64,000 bases of DNA, from assembly GCA_963565915.1 (NCBI GenBank), contig OY751496.1:2542001-2606000 (forward strand), in the 5' to 3' direction. Below are positions 42,165-51,699 of the stretch, one piece after another. A program made the translations under genes and the position numbers. Every line of letters starts with the position of its first letter. The first letter of the stretch is position 1. The notes beneath the pieces were generated by a model. It did no database searches and was not told the origin of the DNA. It saw only the letters and a list, made by a program, of their open reading frames with translations. The stretch is from Entoloma clypeatum. Lineage: Eukaryota; Basidiomycota; Agaricomycetes; Agaricales; Entolomataceae.

Positions 42165-42496
42165 CAAGGGGGTGGCGGAACAGAAAAAATATACCGGGGG
42201 TTGAACTTTTTTTTTTCGGGCCCCAGGGACCCCCCCCCCCCCATCCCCTCCTTTCTAATTTAGTATGTTGTACTCACATATATATGTTTTTCCAAGAATA
42301 AATGACATGAAAACAAAAAAAAACCATAAGCGCACGATGGGGAGCAGAAATGTATTGCCTGGCCACCTCTCAGCAGTTGTGTGGGACTGCCGTTTTTGGT
42401 AGGATTATGTCATAATTCGGGGTGTGCAACTTTTTTTTTTCTCCGGGTGGGACCCCCCCACCCCAGGTCCGGGATTCCGGTTCCGCCACCCCCTTG
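42165..42496. mobile_element. hAT-type MITE
   Basis: 332 bp with terminal inverted repeats CAAGGGGGTGGCGGAAC and a perfect 8-bp target duplication GGTGCAGG (42157-42164, 42497-42504). Homopolymer runs (T, C) sit just inside both ends. No coding sequence. Confidence 0.88.
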
Positions 42497-43329
42497 GGTG
42501 CAGGGATACCTGAGATATTTGGCCAACGCGAACCAGTGGTGGACGCAAACTACTAGTTGCACTCAATTCTGTTTTTTTTTTCTTGTTTTTTTTTCTGCGA
42601 GCACATGGTTGCTTGATGAAGAGAAACAGCAGCTGATGCCAAGGTCGATATGGATGATTAGGATTCTGAGTTTGATTCTGAACACGGCGCAGCGGTTCGG
42701 AAAGTGCAATGCCTAGTGGTCCAAATACTGCAAAGTATTCAATCATCTGACTGCGACGCGACACGAGGGTTGTGTCCTGGGCAGACATGTACCATCTATG
42801 TATGGCACACAAATGTCGTGAGGTGCCGCCGACGGTCCTCCACTTTTAGATGCCGACGAATTCATCATCAGGCTTGGCATCATTGGTACCTCACACGGGA
42901 TCGCCGGACCAATGTTCCTCTCATGAACATAGTGAACAAAGGATGATGTAATATAGTATTTTTTATCTTGATAAATGATGTGAACATTGATTGATGCATT
43001 TTATATAAGCACAACCTGAGCCATGAATGTTTTCATGTGACAAGTTATATAATAAATGTTCCAAGGGAAAACAGGAACACAAGTCGAACATTTATTACAG
43101 TTATCAACCGCTCCTTTGTACACCAAAATAAACATTTGCCCCTCACTCTCTGACTACCAAAAAAAATGACAAAAGATCAGTTGTACATAATTTGACATCC
43201 CTTGAGCTACATGTACAAGAAATTTGAGAGAGCTACATAAAGTTGTGCATATGTGAGTGTCAAAATAGTGATTGGGGGGGGGAAATCAGCAAAAAACGGG
43301 TCCTTTGTACAGTGTCACACTCAGCGTGA
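42497..43329. other. AT-rich spacer between transposases A and B
   Basis: No gene recognised. Probably the 3' flank of the transposase A gene. Confidence 0.5.
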
Positions 43330-44470
43330 CTAATCATCATCCTCATCGCTCGCCTCATCGCTGTCGCTATTGTCGTCCGAATCGGCTGGTTCTTCCTCGA
43401 CAATGTTCTTTTTCTTCTTCAGTCTTGGTATTGGGCGCTCAATTGGGCCCGGAGTTGGTTTCTTCCACCGTGGCTTCTTCTCAACTTGCCTCTGATCCCT
43501 CTCTGCCTCCCACTCTTTCAGTTCCCCCTTATATTTTCTGTCAATGACTGCGTTTCTCGCCTTTCAAGAAGCCTCCTGTGCCTTCCAGGCATTCAAATCC
43601 TTTTTGTACTCTTCTCTCACTGCTCTTTTCTGTAGTTTGTCGTCTTTGTCCTGCTGTTGGGCCAACATCTTATCAGCAACCTCTTTAATGAACTGTTCAT
43701 GAGTGAGTAATCGTGCCTTCCCATCTCCAACCAACCTCCTCCCACCCCGACCTTTTTTCTGCTTGTTTTCTTGTGTTCCCAGCTGACAACAAACTCTTTC
43801 ACAGTACACATTTTGGAGCACGATCGCCGCCTGCTGCCCACGTAAAATGCCTTTCTGATAGGCCTCTCAAATTTTGGCTTCATGTAGTGCAACCTGCAAC
43901 AGCCGCTGGCGCTCTGTCTCAGGTTTGAACAATAGGAGATCGCCATGTCATTTGATAGGGGACATTTCAATGAGATTAGCATGTGGTGGTTCAAGATCAG
44001 AAGTCACTTGGCCAGATGGAAAGAGAGGGTCAGCGGAACCATGTAGTCGTGCGAATGCGTCAACCAAGTTGTCAGGAAGAGTTTCCAGTATGTTGTCTTC
44101 ATCATTCATCAATCCATCATCGTCGTCTGACTCATCACTACTTGGGCTCGCACACGCGTGGCTTGCTTTTTCCCTCGCCATCTTTGTGAATGTGTCGCAG
44201 ATTATTTTCACTGGTGTTGAGAAGGGGAGTGGCATCGCAGCCTGGATGGTGGTTTCCAGGCTCGGTGCAAATTGGTCTTCTGATAAGAAAGGAATGACAC
44301 CAGTCATTCAGAAGGCACTACAGATGTTTTCAGGGGTGAGCGCACGAATGTGAGCAGCCCCATACAGAGCCAAAAAAAACCTCCTTCGACAGTTGTCCTC
44401 CATTCTCGTGTTCATGCGGATCGCGCTCCTCAGTCCAACGCTTCTTCAGGACACTGAACACGACAACATC
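43330..44470 (-). pseudogene. Transposase A, C-terminal part (inverted)
   Basis: Starts at 44470 with Asp-Val-Val-Val-Phe-Ser-Val-Leu-Lys-Lys-Arg-Trp, the segment expected directly after the fragment ending at 40025. Then come Tyr-Gly-Ala-Ala-His-Ile-Arg-Ala-Leu-Thr-Pro and Pro-Phe-Leu-Ser-Glu, a Ser/Asp-rich linker, and a long basic/acidic coiled tail with a Glu-Trp-Glu-Ala-Glu-Arg-Asp repeat. It ends in an Asp-rich C terminus at TAG 43330-43332. Lesions: a one-base T-run frameshift near 44380, TGA near 44309, TGA near 43947, TGA near 43888 and TGA near 43564. The tail is typical of Agaricomycete pogo-like transposases. Confidence 0.85.
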
Positions 44471-45336
44471 TAGTGTTGCTGCGGCTTGGCTTGGCTCCAA
44501 TGATCAGCCAAGCCAAGAATTTTGGCTCAGCGCTGTTTACAAGCGGCTTCAAACTGGCTCGGTCTCCATCCGACCCCACGGCCTCCTCTCAGTCGTGCCC
44601 AATGGCCTCCTCATGTGTCCAACGACCTCCACTGATGCCCAATGACCGTCTCACATGTCCAGGGGCCTCCAGGTATGTCCAACGGCCGCCTCTTGTGCCC
44701 AACCCCCTCCTCTCAATTCCAATGGCCTCCCCTCATGCCCAACCCAGTCCTCTCAACCCCAATGGCCTCCAGGCGTGCCCAACGGCTGTCCCTCGTGCCC
44801 AACCCCCTCCTCTCAATCCCAATGGCCTCCTCTAAACCCCAACAACATCCACACATGCCCAATGACATCCACTCATGTCCAACGGCCATTTCACATGCCC
44901 AACCGTGGCCTCTCATGCCCAACAGCCACCCCTCATGCCCAACCCCTTCCTCTTGACCCCAATGGACTCCAGGCATGCCCAACGGCATCCTCATGTGCCT
45001 GCCCAATGGCAGCCCCTCATGCCCAACCCCTTTCTCTTGACTCCAAGGGCCTCCAGGTGTGCCCAACGGCCTCCTCATGTACCCAACCCCATCCTCTCAA
45101 CCCCAACAGTCTCCGGCCTGCCCAACGGCCTCGCTAGTATTACATTTAAATTTAAACTTAGTTATATTATATATTTTTAAGTTAATCATTTATTGTACAC
45201 GTAGCAGGCTCGAGCGGCTCCCGAGCTGGAGCCGGAGCTTCATTCAGCTTGGCTCCCATGGGAAAAGCTGGTGGCATGGCTCGTGTGGCTTTGGCTCCCC
45301 AATAGCTCGGCTCTGGCTTGAGCCGCGGCAACACTA
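44471..45336. mobile_element. hAT-like element carrying a minisatellite
   Basis: 866 bp with terminal inverted repeats TAGTGTTGC(T/C)GCGGCT. The right flank 45337-45344 is ATGTCATC. The matching left duplication is not at 44463-44470 but at 40026-40033 as its reverse complement, so the left flank was moved by inversion 2. The interior (about 44575-45130) is a degenerate minisatellite built on TGCCCAACCCCCTCCTC-like units. It is open in more than one frame only because the units lack stops. Confidence 0.85.
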
Positions 45337-46136
45337 ATGTCATCCAAAACTATGTCCAAATACAACAGAAACACATCTGACCTGATGTTATCAAGTCTGC
45401 ATTTGAGAAGACAGGACTCTGGCCAATTAATCCAAATGTCTTTAGCAAGGAAGATTTTGCGCCAAGCAAAGCTACATCCACTATTGCCCATGTTCCCTCA
45501 ATGTACCCCGAGGATGTGCCGAGCTCAGATCCAGCCATACCATCTGATGATTCAGAGCTGGACGACAACTACGAAGGATCCAAAAATGACACCAGCTCTG
45601 ACTCTGGATCAGACTCGTTGGACTTGGACACAGATAAATCATTGGCTAGTATTACAGAATCCAATGTTTTGGACTCAGAGCCTCTTCGCAATGCTGGCAT
45701 TTCTGGTTGTGCCACTTGCTCATTGACCTCAACATCATTTTTTGACCCTCAGCAAGTTATATCCAACTGTTACCGTGACCTTGCGTTTATGCAAAATCTT
45801 GATGACGCCCTCAAAACACGCGAGGAGCTTCTCAAAAATGTCCATGTCCTATGAAAACACTCAACATGCTCTGCGATGCTCTCAGGATCCAGGAAGCTCA
45901 GGCTGCTGCTGCTAATGCTCACTGTACAATTGCAAAGCGGCAAATTACTGACCTTTGGACACAACTCGATAACACAAAGCAGAAAACTCAAAAGCCGATG
46001 AAGGTTTGTGCACGCTTTGTCACATTACCAAACTTGAAAGGGATGTTTGAGGAAGAGGATGCCCAAAGACAACAGCACGGCCAGAAACTCAAAGTGAAGC
46101 AGCTGCAGAAGACCCTGGAACAAGCTGAGCGGGAGG
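45337..46136 (+). pseudogene. Transposase B, C-terminal part
   Basis: After ATGTCATC the frame continues transposase B: Gln-Asn-Tyr-Val-Gln, a TGA, then Val-Ile-Lys-Ser-Ala-Phe-Glu-Lys-Thr-Gly-Leu-Trp-Pro. This is the helical end of Tigger DDE domains. An acidic Ser/Asp-rich linker and a coiled region follow, ending in Glu-Arg-Glu. A frameshift lies near 45855. At 46136 it is cut by the hAT-like element and resumes at 47752. Confidence 0.82.
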
Positions 46137-47751
46137 TACACTGGCCACAGTTTGGTCCTCAAACCTCTGGACCCTGGTTTGGACCTGGACTGCACCCAAG
46201 GTCCAGGGTGCAGGTCCTCATATCTAAGCAGACCTGGACCTCTTCAGAGGTTTGGGTGCAAGGAGGGCCAGACCCAGATCTGAAGTCCGGACCTGCTGGA
46301 CCTCCAAAGATTGATGTGAGTCAATTAACCCCACAAGCGCGCTGAGTCAACTACTGCACACAACTACTTAGTCTCGTGCAAAATCACGTGACTTCATTGA
46401 TTCATTGATCGACGATGTTGACATCTCCTCTCATCCTTGCCTCAACCACCATCATTTGACCATCATTGTCAAGACCAATGACGGGCACAATGGGGTGGGA
46501 AACAAAAAATTGAGAGTAGTGGGATGGATGTATGGATAATGGGTGTTGTATATTCTAAGGTGTGTATGTGCCTGTAACAACAGGACCACAAATGAAAGCG
46601 AAAAAAAACACCTAAGAGATGTTGATGATGTCTCTTGGGGCCATTGGTAAGTATTTATTTCTTCTTCTCATCTCGTCATAATGATCTTTTTAGATACTGA
46701 TTAGAGCTACTGATGACAACCACTACAACGACAACAACAGGGTGGCGGCGGGGCCAACCCAGCTTGCACAGTGGATTGCAGGTGCTTGATGGCAAACCAG
46801 GTGGGTAGGACAACAACAACAACAGCAGCAGTGGAGAGCAACACCAACAGGACCACAAGATGATGAGGACCAGGCCACAACACCGCAGGACAACAAGGAG
46901 AAGGAGAATGGGACCAGAAGGAGGAGAAAACAACAGCAACAGCAATGGGAAGATGATGAGGGGCAGGGGGGGACAGAGAGGGGGAGGACCAACAGCAATT
47001 GTGGGGATAACGACACACAAGGGATGAGGAGAAGAACACCACCCAGCACCCACCCCGCTGCCAGAGAACAATGCTAACAGGACCGCGACAAGGAGGACCG
47101 CAACTTGGAGGACAAGACAATGACACCATGGGCAGAGGAGGATTGAACAACAGCGCTAACCCAGCACCCACCCCTGCCAAGCGAGCAAACTGCTCACATG
47201 GGGGGGGTTGCAGGTGCCAACAGCAACAGCAACAGCAATGGAATGACCACAAGAGGACAGAAAGGGGGAGGACCGACCTTTCATTTTTATTCTTACTAAT
47301 GAATCATCCTAGGTTCTACCTACCACAACGAAGACTGGCACAACATTGTGATGGCCACCCCCTCTCGTTCGCAAACAGGGGTAGTACAGTTAGATCATTA
47401 TTAACATAATACAGAATAAATTTATATAATGTATATATAATCAAAGCAGAGATCGCAGGAGGCCACGATGACACCGTCATAAGCCAATCCCCATATTGTG
47501 CCCTATGGGCTTCTATCATGATGGGGCAGCAGCTCCTCATTTGTGAGGATTGTACACAGTTGTGCTGATGCACCCAACCGAGGAATCTTGCTTGTTGGTG
47601 TTTAGATGGGCATGAGGCCACCCACACCAAGGACCCTGACCCCAAGGTTCAGGTGCAGGTCCATTGAACACCTGGACTGGACCTCTTGGTGCAGATTCAG
47701 GTCCAGTTGAAAATGCCTGGACCCGGACCGACCTGGACCGTGGCCAGTGTA
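46137..47751. mobile_element. Non-autonomous hAT-like element with TGGACC subterminal repeats
   Basis: 1,615 bp, terminal inverted repeats TACACTGGCCAC, perfect 8-bp target duplication GCGGGAGG (46129-46136, 47752-47759). About 180 bp at each end are dense in TGGACC/GGTCCAG units. The middle (46720-47260) is a CAA/CAG/GAC-rich low-complexity tract. No transposase seen. The element at 1-287 belongs to the same family. Confidence 0.87.
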
Positions 47752-48031
47752 GCGGGAGGTGTATATCGCAAAACAGGCTCGAGATGCTATTTTCGATGCA
47801 CCCCTCAAGGCATACAAGAAACATGCTGATTTATGTGCAATATCTCGCGCACTAGGACTTTCCGAGAAGCCCAAAAATGACAACCTCCACACAGCAATTG
47901 AACAAAAGCTCAACAACAATCCAGAACTCCATGATAACCCACGATTCACAGGTCTATACCAGAATGGTGGAAAGCGGCGTCGTAATGGCACAGTAGCAGA
48001 ATTGGAGGATGTACTGGCAAATGAGACATGA
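47752..48031 (+). pseudogene. Transposase B tail with SAP-like domain
   Basis: In frame with the Glu-Arg-Glu before the hAT-like insertion. It reads Val-Tyr-Ile-Ala-Lys-Gln-Ala, then a compact helical domain (Lys-His-Ala-Asp-Leu-Cys-Ala-Ile-Ser-Arg-Ala-Leu-Gly-Leu; Asn-Pro-Arg-Phe-Thr-Gly-Leu-Tyr) and a basic stretch, ending TGA at 48029. SAP-like tails of this type occur at the C terminus of this transposase family in mushrooms and may bind DNA. Confidence 0.72.
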
Positions 48032-49711
48032 CTCGGAGTCAAGAGCAGCAGCGGCGATGACTCCATGGCTAGGCAGGAAGTTCCACCCGTGGAACATGAT
48101 GATAGACTGTCTCGTGGTGATTCGGATCCCATTAGTTCAGGCCCTACAGGCGAGATGCCATACTATTTGGAGATGCCATACTATCCAAACAGCACTACGG
48201 GAGCATTGTGCGAGATTTCCAACAGTGGTGGCAGCAGTGTTACAGTGGGTAGCAATGCACAGAGATTTGAGGCTCCCAATTTTTGGTCTCATTCTGTCTC
48301 CTCTTTGCACATTCGGGAACATTCAGCTGCTCTTGCAAGTTCTCTCATCATGTAGGCCATCTGAACCATCAGTACTATTATCCCCGTTACATGTACCATA
48401 GTCACAATAATCCATGAGTCTAAACAAAGTCATATCTTACTCGCATTCAGTTCTTCATCATGTCAAATCAGGCAATGTGAAGGTGTCAACCAAAAGGGGA
48501 AGAATGATCAACACGATCAGCTGGGTGTCAATTTTGCTGGGGGTCACCCTGTGACAACGCAAACCAGCAGTGGACGCGAACTACTATCGATGACCAAGTA
48601 TTTGAAACATTTTCAGTGGCAAACATATTTCTCCACGAGAACCTTACCAATTTCCTCCAGGATTGTTTGGGATCACTTGTAATTTGTCTCTTCTATAATC
48701 CTGTAATCTTACTTTGGGAAGAAATATTGTGATCATGTCGTCAGAGGCTTACCGGTGAGGGGGAGTCGAAAATTTGAGGTATTTGAAACGATTGTCACGG
48801 TATTGTCATGGTCATATTTCAGTCTCCACAAGCATTTGACGCATTGAGCGTCCATGTTGATAATTTAGCACCCCCTTATGTGATTCAAACGCCGCTTGGA
48901 AGTGTCACTCTAATGTCACTCCAGGAGCTCTTTTTTCATAGTTTGGTGTCCCCTGCTTTAACAAACGCATCCTGAGACCTAAGCTCCGGGATTTGAGGTC
49001 CCCTCATATTGCCAAAGAAGCTCCATGAACCAAACCTTAAGTGGTCCAGAGGATCTGGATAGATCTGGCCATCACGGCTGTATTTACACCAGTTTTCCTC
49101 GCAAAAAATCACCAAATTGCCTCTCAAGCAGGCCATCTTCAATTTCCCTGCTCAAAAACTTGGGGATCCAGTATTATGATATAAAGGATGATGTGTGCCA
49201 AACCCTGGAGATAGAAGTGGAATGTGGAAGGAGGTAGTTGAGATTTTCAAATACTGTTCATGTTTCAAATACCTGGTCACTGATAGTACAGTGTATAACT
49301 GGTCCTTGATACACTTGCAGTTTTCTTGTTCATCCGGCCACATCCCACCTGATCCTTTGGACACATTATACATACATGCTAGAAGTATATATATATAGAG
49401 AGTATAAAGTCTGTGGAGGCTTCTATTGAAGCACTGTGTATGAATCTTGACCGAAAATACTGCTTTTTGAACTCTCATCACTTTGGTGGGGCTCATATCA
49501 TAATTACTACAGGCCATCTCAGGGGGAAAGGTAACTCAGATTCATTAAACATATCATAGGTTGATACTGACTGAACAACAGGGCAGACAGAGATGCTACG
49601 GTGGGGGAAAACATTGATGAGTGAATGCCTCACCAAAGCGTGACAGCTTGAGAAATAAATGATCAATTGATCAGATCAAATCTTACATCATTGCCTTTTC
49701 TGGTAGGAACT
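48032..49711. other. Spacer after transposase B
   Basis: An open frame at 48065-48355 (+) may be an extension of the transposase B gene past its stop. The rest, about 1.35 kb, shows no gene. A sequence near 48560-48585 resembles 42522-42552 and may be a shared repeat. Confidence 0.4.
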
Positions 49712-49898
49712 GCCGATGGAAGAACATGCAGCAGCCATCACAGAGTGGGAGATCCAGAAGCTCAGACTTCGTCAAGGGGGGGTCCGAATGGCAGACATCC
49801 CTCTGAAGCCTAAACGGCCCTTGAAATCCTTGTTAGTCAAGTCAGATGATGCTGGAGACGAGGAAGACAAAGAAAGTGATGACGACAACAACTTCTGA
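49712..49898 (+). pseudogene. Possible C-terminal tail of another pogo-like transposase
   Basis: Open frame of about 60 codons after a plausible acceptor site, with Ile-Thr-Glu-Trp-Glu, Pro-Lys-Arg-Pro-Leu-Lys and a very acidic end. The layout (Trp-Glu block, Lys/Pro-rich block, Asp/Glu tail) matches the tail of transposase A at 43330-43500, but the sequences differ. No catalytic part lies upstream, so this would be a remnant. The assignment is weak. Confidence 0.35.
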
Positions 49899-50680
49899 TT
49901 GACCCGATAAGGTGTGGGATTATTGTTGATCAACAGATCTGTCACACTGTATCAAGGACCAAGTTTCGTGACAGGACAGCTCTCCATTGTCATTCCTTGT
50001 TCATGAAGCTGGGACACAATGGATTGCTTGTACGTTGTGTGAGTAGGTACATTTGAGTGTACTATAGATGATCCCCAGATCAGAATATTGCGATCTGGTG
50101 AGATTGAGAAGATATGCTCAATTTTTATTCTACTGTAACAAGGACTGGTTATACACTGTACTGGTTGACAATAGTATGTGCATTTAACATCTGATTGTGT
50201 TTGCATCTGGGGTCCTGGTGCATTTGTAAGTCATCACCAAGTGCAGCCTTCGCTGGAGAGTTCTCGCTGCAATCCACCACATCTGTAAACCACGCACTGC
50301 ACCCTGAGTCAACCGACAATTGCTCAAAGTCGATCTCATCAAAGGAAGCCGAACTTTCATTTCAGTCAGTCCAATTTCCTATCCCTTGCTCTCGGTGAGG
50401 CACGAGTTGAGATGGTGTAGCCAAACAAATTACTAATGCCCCAGCAAAATATTTTTTAATCAGCTCATTTCTAATAAAATGTTGAGGTGCATGCCTCCGT
50501 TCCAACCATTCTCGCGCTCATTCAACACCCACAACTGTCATTACATGTCATAGCCGCCATCTTCCTCAATATCTTCTATGTTCTGGCGATGATTTTGGTT
50601 CATTTTCCTGTCAACGAGGAAAGTTTCTTTGACTAAGTGTTGCTAGTAATATCCCTTGAAGTCTCAAGTCTGCTCATGTC
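49899..50680. other. Spacer, no gene seen
   Basis: AT-rich. Ends with ATGTC (50676-50680), the target duplication of the solo LTR. Confidence 0.5.
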
Positions 50681-51051
50681 TGTTATGCTTAACAAACCGT
50701 TCCAAGGTTCGGGCAGAGTATGCAGGAAAGTGGAAAGGTGAAGAGCAATGTGATTGCTAAATCTAAGGAATCTACTAGAGTACAAGAGGTTTATATAGGT
50801 ACTGACTATAGGCGGTAGCGGATGAGTCAGTACTGCGGAAGGCAGTGCGCATGAGTAAGGCGACTGCGGAAGGCTATGTACAATGAGTCATACATACTGC
50901 GGAGCTGAGTAAAACTACTGCAGAATGAGTCAGAGCGGTAGCGAAGGGAATGGAAATAGATGTTGCGACATAATGTATTCGTAAGAGGGCGCCGAGCCGG
51001 GCCGATAAGTAAAAGTGATGATGTCGTCCGCATACCGTAGAGTCCGTAACA
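50681..51051. repeat. Solo LTR of the Gypsy-2 family
   Basis: 371 bp from TGTTATGCTT to CCGTAACA, near-identical to 56776-57136. Perfect 5-bp duplication ATGTC at 50676-50680 and 51052-51056. No internal region remains, so it is the product of LTR-LTR recombination. As in the Gypsy-2 LTRs, GCGGAAGG/ATGAGTCA-type motifs recur inside. Confidence 0.93.
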
Positions 51052-51056
51052 ATGTC

Positions 51057-51699
51057 TCTGCTGCCACCAGTTTTCTGTGCGCGATGAATAAATTCAACTT
51101 GACAGTCTACAAATTAGGCATGGCAGGAAGGTTTTCGGTATGTGTTTAGCCTTGATCCACAGTAGCTGGTTAATCACAAGGTATTTGTTCATCACCCAGG
51201 TTGAAGGGTTTTCCGTTGATTGATTCACTGGAGCTGTAAGTTTCATCTGCACCTTCCATTGCAACTGCACGCACACTCATATCTTACATAGCCTTTTTTA
51301 TCTATTTGGATTTCAACTTTGGATTTCCGCTTGCACTTGCGGAACATGTCAAACAGCTGATTTTAAAAAAGTTTTGCATCCTTTTGAGATTCCTGTTCTG
51401 GCACGAAGTTCGGTATCAGAAAACCAAGGAAACTTGTTATAAGGCTGGGTATAAGTTATTGAAAGTGCAAGTTCATCACTACTGTCCTGTTATTCATGGC
51501 TTTTCCACAAAATCCCTGAATCTTAGGCTCATATCATAACAGAGCTGTGCACTCCTTGCCCCGACCTCAGCCTCGAATGTATGATATAAATGGACTTCCT
51601 GTCTGTCGCTCCTTTTTTCCACCTGCTCTCGTCGCAGCTCGTGCCATCTGCGGTCAGTATTTCTCAAGCCTCTCTCCATCCCTCCCTCAAGTAACGCCC
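51057..51699. other. Spacer, no gene seen
   Basis: No recognisable coding sequence. Confidence 0.4.

Noticed and set aside
44655..45137. 160-codon Pro/Cys/Asn-rich open frame
   Set aside because: Produced by the minisatellite units, which lack stops in several frames.
44456..45344. Imperfect local target duplication of the hAT-like element (ACAACATC / ATGTCATC)
   Set aside because: Only about half the bases match; the perfect partner is at 40026-40033, which fits the inversion.
46676..47252. Cys/Val/Leu-rich frames over the CAA/CAG tract
   Set aside because: Low-complexity sequence inside a non-autonomous element; no gene structure.
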